A stretch of DNA of 64,000 nt from Aphanothece hegewaldii CCALA 016 (GTDB lineage Bacteria; Cyanobacteriota; Cyanobacteriia; Cyanobacteriales; Microcystaceae). The notes beneath the pieces were generated by a model. It saw only the letters and a program-made list of their open reading frames with translations. It had not been told where the DNA came from and did not search any database. Shown here one piece after another: positions 8,045 through 15,356 of this stretch. The stretch's first letter is position 1; each line of letters begins with the position of its first letter. Location of the stretch: positions 1 through 64,000 of the forward strand of contig NZ_PXOH01000016.1 in the NCBI RefSeq assembly GCF_003007785.1. Reading direction: 5' to 3'. Both the position numbers and the translations under genes were made by a program.

Positions 8045-10303
8045 ATGCCTTCTTCAGCCCAAGATTCTAGCCAACCCAACCGCTACCAAGTTCCTGAATC
8101 TCTCACTGGAGTCGTCGAGCGGATCACCTATCACTCCGAAGAATCGGGTTATACTGTAGCCCGAATTCAATCCCCCAGAGTGCGAGAACTGGTAACAGTG
8201 GTGGGAAATTTTGCTAACATTCAAGCGGGACAGACTCTCCAACTCAAAGGCGTTTGGAAGAATCACCCTCAATACGGCTCTCAGTTCGAGGTGCAGCAGT
8301 ACACTGAAACTAAACCAGCCACCCTAACTGGACTTGAAAAGTATTTGGGGAGTGGCTTAATTAAAGGAGTTGGCCCTGTAACCGCCAAGCGCATCGTTAC
8401 TCATTTCGGATTAGAAACTCTTGACATCATCGAAAACCAAATTGAACGGTTAATTGAAGTCCCAGGTATTGCTAAAAAGCGGGTGACGCTGATTCACAGA
8501 GCTTGGGCCGAACAGAAGGCGATTAAAGAAGTAATGGTTTTCTTACAGGAACACGGCGTTTCTACAATTTATGCGATCAAGATCTTCAAGCAGTATGGTG
8601 CAAAGGCGATTGCTACAGTCAAAGACAATCCTTACCAACTGGCAGACGATATCTACGGCATCGGCTTCCTGACGGCAGACAAGATAGCCCGCAACGTCGG
8701 CGTTTCCCCCTGGTCGAAATATCGCTACAGGTCAGGACTGCTGCACATCTTAAGCCAAGCCGCCGAAGACGGTCATTGCTTCCTCCCCCAGCCCGAATTG
8801 ATGAAACTTACGGCAGAACTTCTGAGTGTTGATGGACACGAAGCCGACTTAGAGGCGGTCAGTACGATCATCGATGAGATGGGACAACGGCAGCAATTGG
8901 TAGTGGAGGAAGGCGAAGGAGGGATGCCACTCTGCTATAAACCTTCTTTTGCCATCACTGAAAAACATCTGGCTCAACTCCTCCAACAGCTACTGATTCG
9001 ACCGATTGCTGTCGATTTACTCCGTGTGAGAAATTGGATCGAACGCTTCACCCAAAGTCGGGGAATTGTCCTTTCATCTCAACAACAGCAAGCCGTAGAA
9101 ATGGCGGCTCGTTCCAGGATAATGGTTCTCACAGGTGGCCCTGGCACGGGGAAGACGTTCTGTACCCGCACGATTGTAGCCTTGTGGAAAGCGATGGGTA
9201 AGAAGATCGGTTTGGCTGCACCCACAGGACGGGCGGCACAGAGGATAGCTGAAGTCACGGGACTGGAAGCTAAAACTTTACATCGGATGCTGGAATTCGA
9301 TCCTGCCACGATGGGATTCAAACGAGATCGAGATAATCCTCTGCCCTACGATGCGATTGTAGTCGACGAAACCTCAATGTTGGACTTATTTCTAGCGCAT
9401 TCTCTCCTTAAAGCCATTGCACCCGAAGCCCAGTTATTATTAGTTGGAGACGTAGACCAGTTGCCCAGTGTCGGGCCAGGCAAAGTTTTAGCCGATCTCA
9501 TCAATTCTGAGAAAATTCCCGTCGTGCGTCTGGAACAAGTGTTCCGCCAAGCTGAGTCGAGTGCAATTATTCGTGCGGCACACTCCATCAATCGGGGTGA
9601 ATATCCCAAACTCGAACCAATGAGCAATAATCCTCAATCCGACTGTCTCCATCACAACGGCGGAACCGAACCCGAACACGGCGTTCAAGTGGTCTGTGAA
9701 CTGATTTCCGATCTGATCCCCCGCCTCGGTTTCAATCCGGCTACCGATGTGCAGGTACTTTGTCCGATGATTCGAGGGGTCGTAGGAACTCGCAATTTCA
9801 ATCAAGTCCTACAGCAGTTAATCAACCCACCCAGTCCCGACAAACCAGAAGTTTCCAGAGGTGGAATGATTTTTCGAGTGGGAGATCGGGTGATTCAACT
9901 TAAGAATGATTATAACCGAGAGGTATTTAATGGGGATTTAGGTGTGGTAGCCGCCATTGATGCGGTTGAACAGGAATTGACGATCTGCTTTGACGGGCGG
10001 GATGTGGTTTATGATTACGCCGATCTCAATGAAATTACCCTAGCCTGGTCGATTTCAATTCATAAAAGCCAAGGGTCTGAGTATCCTGTAGTTCTACTAC
10101 CAATTTACATGACTCACTATGTAATGCTGTCCCGAAATCTTATTTATACGGGACTGACTCGTGCTAAGAAATTGGCGATAATCATCGGGTCAAATAAGGC
10201 AATTAACATGGCGATCAGACAAGTCAATCAGCAGCAGCGTTATACAAGGCTTAAAGAACGCTTAGGGGTCAAAATGATTTTCAATGGCAATTGCTCCAAT
10301 TGA
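8045..10303 (+). CDS. recD2: RecD2-type ATP-dependent DNA helicase
   Basis: The ATG at 8045 is likelier than the TTG two codons earlier; the product has 752 residues. The N-terminal OB-like region (VERITYHSEESGYTVARI) and helix-hairpin-helix stretches (GLIKGVGPVTAKRIV, IEVPGIAKKR, YGIGFLTADKIA) are those of RecD2. The SF1B motor shows Walker A (TGGPGTGKT, about 362-370), motif II (VVDETSMLD), GDVDQLPSVGPG and a C-terminal SIHKSQGSEYP plus YTGLTRAKK. RecD2 unwinds DNA 5' to 3' and works without RecBC. Cyanobacterial chromosomes carry one too, so this copy on an integrated element may be an extra one. Confidence 0.9.
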   Translation: MPSSAQDSSQPNRYQVPESLTGVVERITYHSEESGYTVARIQSPRVRELVTVVGNFANIQAGQTLQLKGVWKNHPQYGSQFEVQQYTETKPATLTGLEKYLGSGLIKGVGPVTAKRIVTHFGLETLDIIENQIERLIEVPGIAKKRVTLIHRAWAEQKAIKEVMVFLQEHGVSTIYAIKIFKQYGAKAIATVKDNPYQLADDIYGIGFLTADKIARNVGVSPWSKYRYRSGLLHILSQAAEDGHCFLPQPELMKLTAELLSVDGHEADLEAVSTIIDEMGQRQQLVVEEGEGGMPLCYKPSFAITEKHLAQLLQQLLIRPIAVDLLRVRNWIERFTQSRGIVLSSQQQQAVEMAARSRIMVLTGGPGTGKTFCTRTIVALWKAMGKKIGLAAPTGRAAQRIAEVTGLEAKTLHRMLEFDPATMGFKRDRDNPLPYDAIVVDETSMLDLFLAHSLLKAIAPEAQLLLVGDVDQLPSVGPGKVLADLINSEKIPVVRLEQVFRQAESSAIIRAAHSINRGEYPKLEPMSNNPQSDCLHHNGGTEPEHGVQVVCELISDLIPRLGFNPATDVQVLCPMIRGVVGTRNFNQVLQQLINPPSPDKPEVSRGGMIFRVGDRVIQLKNDYNREVFNGDLGVVAAIDAVEQELTICFDGRDVVYDYADLNEITLAWSISIHKSQGSEYPVVLLPIYMTHYVMLSRNLIYTGLTRAKKLAIIIGSNKAINMAIRQVNQQQRYTRLKERLGVKMIFNGNCSN

Positions 10304-10310
10304 GTAACTC

Positions 10311-10470
10311 TCAATGACGGAAACAATTAACCATATGGTCGTCGCTCATTCCCACTGCTAGCATGAAAGCATAGCCAATGGTCGAACCGATCAATTTAAA
10401 TTTCCGTTTCTTTAAATCTTTACTCATTGCGTCTGACACATAAGTTTTGCGGGGAATCTCAGTTATTTGA
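10311..10470 (-). pseudogene. 3' fragment of a 3-methyladenine DNA glycosylase I (Tag) gene
   Basis: Read on the minus strand, this stretch encodes the C-terminal end of Tag: TEIPRKTYVSDAMSKDLKKR, then FKLIGSTIGYAFM and AVGMSDDHMVNCFRH before a stop. This is the conserved SDAMSKDLKKRGFKFVGxTICYAFMQAVG region, with the catalytic-domain N-terminus missing. Upstream on that strand the similarity fades near 10470, and the BRO gene lies there in the opposite direction. It is a stranded gene end left by a rearrangement, unlikely to be functional. The surrounding 254-base interval between recD2 and the BRO gene holds nothing else except a hairpin. Confidence 0.75.
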
Positions 10471-10517
10471 CGATAGCCACCCGCGCAAAATCTTTGCCAC
10501 CAAGATTTTTTCGTGCT

Positions 10518-10536
10518 ATCGCCCGTTTTGGGCGAT
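10518..10536. repeat. Perfect hairpin ATCGCCC-GTTTT-GGGCGAT
   Basis: A 7-bp perfect stem with a 5-base loop lies 22 bases before the BRO-type gene. The same arms recur at 14676-14695 (loop TTTGGT) inside the excisionase-like gene, and related GGGCTATCGCCC / GGGCTACCGCCC palindromes occur near 4476 and 5114. It might be an RNA structure affecting translation of the BRO gene or a recurrent sequence of the element. Confidence 0.35.
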
Positions 10537-10557
10537 GAGTTAAAAATTATGTGATTT

Positions 10558-11250
10558 ATGTCAGAGCTGATTGTTTTTGGATTTGAGAACCAAGAAGTTC
10601 GTTTTGTTGGCACTCCCGACAAACCTGAATGGATTGCTCAAGATGTCGGAATCGCTTTAGAACTCCAAAATGTTCGCCAGCTTTTAACCAAATTTGATGA
10701 TGACGAAAAGGGTGTATGTACTATATACACCCCTGGCGGTGAACAGGAAATGCTGACGGTGACTGAGCCTGGGCTTTATCGGCTCATTTTTAAATCTCGG
10801 AAAGCCGTAGCCAAGCGGTTTCAGAGATGGCTTTTTCATGAAGTGCTGCCGTCTATCCGACGTACGGGAAGCTATAGCATTCATCAAAGCCAACCATCAC
10901 CAAAAGCTTTAGTTGCAGCGCGAACGATCAAGGAAATCAACGAATTAGTCGTCGATATTTCCCCTCGTTTGGCTCAGTATCTCATCGATCACACCATCTC
11001 GGAAGTTCTCGAACAAGCCGTCTTGCCAGGAACGACAGAGACTTTACGAGGGGTCGTGGAAATCGCTCAAGAGATGGGTTTACCTGTCAACGCTCAAAAT
11101 CGTTCCCAACTCGGTCGCTTCGTTAAGAATTCCCAAGTCGGTCAATTCGCTGTATCTGAAAAACGTTTAGTTAATGGAACCTTGCGGGAAGTACATTGCT
11201 ATCCCGATAATGAAGCCGTTCGTCAGAGGATTCGCTCCTTCTTTTCTTAA
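10558..11250 (+). CDS. BRO-N domain protein, phage antirepressor-like
   Basis: A 230-residue protein. Residues 1-105 match the BRO N-terminal DNA-binding domain: FENQEVRFVG, PEWIAQDVGIALEL, MLTVTEPGLYRLIFKSRK and FQRWLFHEVLPSIRRTGSY are its usual landmarks. The C-terminal half is unlike known antirepressors to my eye, is predicted helical and ends in a basic region. BRO proteins are common in phages, large DNA viruses and integrated elements, where they antagonise repressors or bind DNA. The gene lies alone after the Tag fragment, with no strong Shine-Dalgarno; a perfect hairpin sits just upstream of the ATG. Confidence 0.85.
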   Translation: MSELIVFGFENQEVRFVGTPDKPEWIAQDVGIALELQNVRQLLTKFDDDEKGVCTIYTPGGEQEMLTVTEPGLYRLIFKSRKAVAKRFQRWLFHEVLPSIRRTGSYSIHQSQPSPKALVAARTIKEINELVVDISPRLAQYLIDHTISEVLEQAVLPGTTETLRGVVEIAQEMGLPVNAQNRSQLGRFVKNSQVGQFAVSEKRLVNGTLREVHCYPDNEAVRQRIRSFFS

Positions 11251-11388
11251 TGTTGTCCCTCCTCGTTTCTCGGTTTAACAAAATCGTTTTTTGTCTTCTT
11301 GAAACGGGGAGTGGATTTTTTTGATGAACCCTATTTAAAGCGTTAACACGCCTTTGTTTAACACTTACAGAATCGTCAGGATGCAAAA

Positions 11389-11997
11389 GTGATCTATACA
11401 GCATCGTATTTTGAACCCCATCGGCATCACGGTCAACTGCTGTCGATTTCCCGCGCTGTTCCCCAAGGGTTTCGAGTTGATTGTCGTCTGGAATTTTTCG
11501 TTCCCAGTGCCGATTTACTGCGCTCTTGGAAGGAAAAACGTATTGGCGAACAAGAATATACCAACCGTTACCGAGAACAAATTAAAGCCAATTTCAAAAC
11601 AATTAAAACATGGCTGTCCAATTTAGCTCCCAAAGTAGACATGACATTACTTTGTTGGGAACGCAGTGGCATCGACGAAACTATGAAACGGTCGCTGAAA
11701 GCGCGCCTTCGGCGAGGGCAGGAAGGAAAGTGGCACGAAGAACACCCATTTTGCCATAGAAATCTTGCTATTAAACTGGTTGAGAAATTCCGACCCGATT
11801 GCTATGGCGGTACAGATGTCCTTAATGTAACTTTGCCAGTCTGCCGTGAGTGCCTGAATGAAGTGATTCCCGCTTTAATCACCTACGGCTATGACGATGC
11901 CAATTACTGTCCCAAATGCAAGACTTGGACGAAAGAAGTGCTTTATCCCAATCAACCCCAACGTCAAGCCAGAGAAAGGCTAACGCCCCTTCGGTGA
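11389..11997 (+). CDS. DUF488-like protein with C-terminal zinc-ribbon-like cysteines
   Basis: A GTG start at 11389 is used because AGGA (11378-11381) lies at proper distance and no in-frame ATG precedes it; 202 residues. The first part (IYTASYFEPHRHHG ... ISRAVPQGF) and the later MTLLCWERSG ... HPFCHRNLAIKLVEKF are the DUF488 landmarks (LLC-x-E ... CHR). The C-terminus carries two CxxC pairs (VCRECLNE, YCPKCKTW), an addition that would bind zinc. DUF488 proteins are of unknown function and frequent on mobile DNA. Transcription is with the rest of the element. Confidence 0.7.
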   Translation: MIYTASYFEPHRHHGQLLSISRAVPQGFRVDCRLEFFVPSADLLRSWKEKRIGEQEYTNRYREQIKANFKTIKTWLSNLAPKVDMTLLCWERSGIDETMKRSLKARLRRGQEGKWHEEHPFCHRNLAIKLVEKFRPDCYGGTDVLNVTLPVCRECLNEVIPALITYGYDDANYCPKCKTWTKEVLYPNQPQRQARERLTPLR

Positions 11998-12084
11998 TGA
12001 AGCTTAATTAACTCTTACGGGGGAAGGAGTAATGATCCTTTTCCCTTTCTTAATTTTTACTATCACTTAAGTGAGGAAAAAACA

Positions 12085-13197
12085 ATGTTAGCTGTCTTAG
12101 GAGATTATTTAAAGCATCTCAACTGTGAAATTGAATCTTACGAGCAACTCATTGCCCAAAAACGTGAAGAAGCTCAAAAACTGGCTCAACTTCAAGGACA
12201 AGTTGTCGAGGCGTTAGGCATCCTCAAAAATGTTGTCGATGAACTTAAAACGGTCGATCCAGAAGCAATTATTACAATTCAAACAGCCGCCTTTGAAATC
12301 TTCAAGAATCAAGATCATAATGGAAAATTGTCCACTCTACTACCAGATGTTGCTTCAACCAATACCATTGAATCAACAACAAATGAGGATTCTTCAGTAG
12401 ATACCAATTCGTCAGAAGCGAGTCTTGCTGAAGTTGAAAATGAAACGAACCATGAGGAATCCCATTGCATTAGACTATCTGAAAATGTGGTTTACGATCC
12501 TCAAAAAGCGATTGTCTATGCGGGGATTAACGCCTACAACAGAGCAAAAGCTTGGGGTGATTGGCTTTGCTTTAATCACACAGTAGGGACTCGTTTTGAA
12601 ATCACAAATCATAGCCGTTTTCAAGGTTACAATTACGATTTGACCATTTTCGGCATGGAAAGCGAAGATATACAGCGATTAGCTGATAGTGACTTGACTA
12701 AGCACCCTGATACGGCAGAAAACGCTTCTTGGCAACCTCCAAAACGGCAACCGCAAGTTTTATCACCCAGACCCAGAGTGTGTCAACCTGGTGATTTAGC
12801 AGTAGGGGACATTGCTCGAAAAGACGATGGACGGGAGTATCGTGTCGTTAGTGTGAGTGACGATGGTTCAGTCGTCAATGTGCTTAACGAAGACGAAATG
12901 GAGATGGCTTTCTCGGTTGGTACTCTTTATCTTGTCAAAAAACATGAGTCCAAAGTTGATGAAGAAGCAGTATCTACTTTAGAGACGACTAAAAACAGTA
13001 AAACTGACACGTCTAATTTAGAGATTGGATCACTTGTGATCATTCATAGTTCTCGCTATCAGGGCAAATACGAAGGGAAAGAAGGCTTTATTGCAACAGA
13101 GCCAAGTCTCTTTGGTGTCAAAGTCAATCTTGGAATGGGTGAACCGATTTTCTTCCTTAAAGATGAAGTGTTTTTATCCGAGCCAACATCAGTTTAA
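12085..13197 (+). CDS. Hypothetical element protein with coiled-coil N-terminus (370 aa)
   Basis: The ATG at 12085 follows GTGAGGAAAAAACA, a good Shine-Dalgarno. Residues 1-80 form a heptad-rich helix (IESYEQLIAQKREEAQKLAQ). An acidic Ser/Thr-rich linker follows (about 90-125), then a globular part with NAYNRAKAWGDWLCFN. Two stretches (about 230-285 and 320-368) look like small beta barrels, for example SLVIIHSSRYQGKYEGKEGF, which resembles KOW/SH3-like folds. No catalytic motif is visible. I do not recognise the family. It is followed by a 97-residue gene on the same strand and a terminator, suggesting a two-gene unit. Confidence 0.65.
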   Translation: MLAVLGDYLKHLNCEIESYEQLIAQKREEAQKLAQLQGQVVEALGILKNVVDELKTVDPEAIITIQTAAFEIFKNQDHNGKLSTLLPDVASTNTIESTTNEDSSVDTNSSEASLAEVENETNHEESHCIRLSENVVYDPQKAIVYAGINAYNRAKAWGDWLCFNHTVGTRFEITNHSRFQGYNYDLTIFGMESEDIQRLADSDLTKHPDTAENASWQPPKRQPQVLSPRPRVCQPGDLAVGDIARKDDGREYRVVSVSDDGSVVNVLNEDEMEMAFSVGTLYLVKKHESKVDEEAVSTLETTKNSKTDTSNLEIGSLVIIHSSRYQGKYEGKEGFIATEPSLFGVKVNLGMGEPIFFLKDEVFLSEPTSV

Positions 13198-13283
13198 GGT
13201 GAGTTAGTAAAGTATTGCTCATCTCTAAAAAACAATACTGTCTGATTCCCCTTTTTGTTTATAGTATTTAGGAGAATTTTCTC

Positions 13284-13577
13284 ATGACTAATCAAATTGC
13301 TCATCAAAAATTACCATTTATCCTCAAAGATAGTGTTTCCCAACAATCAGTAAGAGGAAAAGTTGCTCACATTAATAACGGACTAGAAATCTACTTTGAT
13401 GGCTATGGAAATTATAGTTGTGAGCCAACATCAGGAAGTACTATTTTGATTGAAGTGTTCGAGCAAAGCCTAAGAGTTATTATTTGGGGTGACATCCAAC
13501 AAGAAGATCCGACTCATGTGATTGAACTTGATGGAGCTAGAGAAGCTTTAAGAGTCAAGATTAATGAGTATAACTGA
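13284..13577 (+). CDS. Hypothetical small protein (97 aa)
   Basis: The ATG is preceded by TTTAGGAGAATTTTCTC, a good Shine-Dalgarno. The 97-residue product looks like an all-beta domain (VRGKVAHINNGLEIYFDGYG, LRVIIWGDI) with no signal peptide or membrane segment. Family not recognised. It ends 15 bases before a strong intrinsic terminator, so it is the last gene of its transcript, probably with the 370-residue protein upstream. Confidence 0.65.
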   Translation: MTNQIAHQKLPFILKDSVSQQSVRGKVAHINNGLEIYFDGYGNYSCEPTSGSTILIEVFEQSLRVIIWGDIQQEDPTHVIELDGAREALRVKINEYN

Positions 13578-13591
13578 GAAATTTTAGACTT

Positions 13592-13634
13592 GGGGAGTAG
13601 TTATCTAGCAAGATGATTACTCCTTTTTATTTTT
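13592..13634 (+). terminator. Rho-independent terminator
   Basis: A 13-bp stem (13594-13606 with 13611-13623, two G-U wobbles) closes a 4-base loop AGCA and is followed by TTTTTATTTTT. It ends the transcript containing the 97-residue gene. The remaining bases to 13939 hold no gene that I can support. Confidence 0.85.
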
Positions 13635-13939
13635 CTAACAAATCTAAAAGAGTTACAACCTATTCGGAAAAGTATTAAGCAGTCTTTTATAAGTTAATTT
13701 ACGTCAGTTATTTTTTAGATAAAAAAAGTTAAAATTCGGTTCATGAATAGATAGCTTAAGTTTAACTCAAGCAATCTCTCTTTAGGGTTCCTAAAGTTGA
13801 GGTTGAAATTGACTGTTATTTAACTGATTCTTGTCGCTTCTCCGTCCTCTACTGGCTTAGATTCGCTTATTTTTTGAGAAGAAATATGGAGAGCAAGCAG
13901 TGTTAATGTTAAACATGAGAGTTAAAAAAAGTTTTTGGT

Positions 13940-14546
13940 TCATTCTAAAAAGTCTAAATAGAGACGCATTACATTCTTCATGTGGCAAATCTTGGCATAA
14001 TACCAGAGTTCATCCATTGAGCAGCGTTTTTGATGCCAACAGTCCCTCAAAGCTTCTAGTGCAATATCGAGTCCGATTTTGTGGCAGAACTTAAAACAAT
14101 CGACCACTGTTTTAGCAACACTATAAACGGGTACGGTAATTCCTCAATTTGATGTTCTTCGATGCCTGCTGTTCTGGATTCACCTGACAGATAGACGATT
14201 CGTAGTGGCATTAACTCTTCTTTGGGATGACGAGCTTTTTGTGCGATCGCCAGCCAGACTTCAAAGGGGAGTTGAGTTGTCAGTTGATGGAAGCTTAGGG
14301 CAGAAAGAAGACAGATGACTCGATGAGGAACTCGCACTCTGGCTTCGACTTTTGCTGTGGTGTTCGGTGACTTCTACTTCAGGAGAAGTGTAGATCCCCC
14401 GTCCTGAGCGGATCAGGAGTCCTTGTCGCTCCAGACGAAAAGAGAGATTCACGATGGATTCCTTGCTTTTCTAGTTCTTTGGCACGAACGACACCGACTT
14501 GTCCAGCAATATCTAGAGTTTGCTGGATCTTGGAGGGATGGCTCAT
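13940..14546 (-). pseudogene. AbiEi-type antitoxin, broken by at least three frameshifts
   Basis: Read on the minus strand from the ATG at 14546, four pieces in shifting frames rebuild a roughly 200-residue AbiEi protein. The N-terminal winged helix is SKIQQTLDIAGQVGVVRAKE; then RLERQGLLIRSGRGIY, VRVPHRVICLLSALSFHQLT with FEVWLAIAQKAR and LRIVYLSGES, and finally VPVYSVAKTVVDCFKF ... GLDIALEALRDC ... YAKICHMKNVM before a TGA at 13940. Breaks lie near 14450, 14350 and 14140. The last is a one-base loss in GAGGAATT. AbiEi proteins repress and neutralise the AbiEii nucleotidyltransferase toxin, normally the next gene. No toxin follows, so the module has decayed. Confidence 0.8.
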
Positions 14547-14602
14547 TTTGATAAAATGCTGGTGTTTAGTATTATCTACCAACATTTGATCACAAAACTA
14601 AG

Positions 14603-14878
14603 TTAATTTTGACTTTTAGCCGATCGTCTTGTTGTTTTTTTCTGGTTACTCAAAAGGTTAGCTTGGTAGACTTCTATCGCCCTTTGGTGGGCGATGGGAT
14701 CGTGACGATTCTGAAGCCAGTCTTGGATTAGGTCAAGGTTATAGCGAATGCAGCGACTGTTAAGCCGAACCCAGTGAATGCCTTCGATTAGTACTCCTTG
14801 TAGTCTGTATCGTTTGAGGGTCGTTCCACTGAGCTTTGCGTATCGAGAAACTTCCCGTTTGTCAACAAAATGAGTCAT
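14603..14878 (-). CDS. Excisionase-like / HTH DNA-binding protein
   Basis: The ATG at 14878 (MTHFVDKREVSRYAKLS) is favoured over the frame's first ATG at 14959, giving 91 residues. The pattern VDKREVSRYAKLSGTTLKRY, then GIHWVRLNSRCIRYNLDLI and DWLQNR, is that of winged-helix/MerR-like excisionases of integrative elements. The tail is basic. Its location about 260 bases from the tRNA fragment at the element's end is where recombination directionality factors usually lie. No integrase gene is present nearby; it would have to be at the left end, outside this window. It could alternatively be a plain transcription regulator. Confidence 0.65.
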   Translation of the reverse strand: MTHFVDKREVSRYAKLSGTTLKRYRLQGVLIEGIHWVRLNSRCIRYNLDLIQDWLQNRHDPIAHQRAIEVYQANLLSNQKKTTRRSAKSQN

Positions 14879-15140
14879 AGTCGTCCACAATCTTAGAAGC
14901 CTGTGAAGGTCAGAATGAAAGTTCAGACCTGTTGTGAGACGACAATACCAATCCCACACCCAGATTTTAAGCAGTATGCTAGGTTACGATGGAAAATTCA
15001 TTAAAACCTAAAACTTCACGAATGAGTAGAAAATTTAATATCGGAAACTATCTAACGTCTGCTAAATCGGCTTTTCTTCTCATTTATTGGGGTAAATTTG
15101 GGGTAAAGAATTTTTATAATTGCTGGAATGTTTTCCCTGT

Positions 15141-15199
15141 CTGAGTTGATCAGGGGACTCATAAGCCCAAGGTCGCAAGTTCAACTCTCGCCTGAGCCA
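15141..15199 (+). other. 3' tRNA fragment (CAU anticodon arm, T arm, CCA), probable att site
   Basis: The bases 15153-15199 read as a tRNA from the anticodon arm onward: GGGGA, loop CTCATAA with anticodon CAT, GCCCA, variable AGGTC, a T arm (GCAAG, TTCAACT, CTCGC), the 3' acceptor strand CTGAGCC and then A. A weak D-arm-like CTGA-GTTGA-TCAG precedes it, but the 5' acceptor strand GGCTCAG is missing, so it is not an intact tRNA gene. Such 3' fragments are left when an element integrates into a tRNA gene. A direct repeat GGGGTAAA-TTT-GGGGTAAA lies just upstream (about 15089-15107). The rest of 14879-15356 holds no gene. Confidence 0.7.
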
Positions 15200-15356
15200 T
15201 TATTTTAGAAATTAAGTGCAGTAGCAACACTTGCGGAAGACCCTCAATCAGAGTGGGGAAATTTCATCTATACCCTACAAATCAGTCGCGGGACAATCAA
15301 CATAGTAAGAAATTTAATCAATCATCTTCTTTTCCTCAGCAGGAATGTGATCAGAC

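Noticed and set aside
10298..10314. Terminator after recD2
   Set aside because: A 6-bp stem (ATTGAG/CTCAAT) exists but no T-run follows it.
10311..10622. Minus-strand open frame of 103 codons as an intact gene
   Set aside because: Only the C-terminal part matches a known protein (Tag end); the first part is antisense to the BRO gene and is not conserved.
13900..14094. Plus-strand open frame of 64 codons
   Set aside because: It is antisense to the clearly readable C-terminal part of the AbiEi pseudogene and has no Shine-Dalgarno.
15141..15199. Intact tRNA gene
   Set aside because: The 5' acceptor strand is missing and the D arm has only a five-base loop, so it cannot fold as a tRNA.
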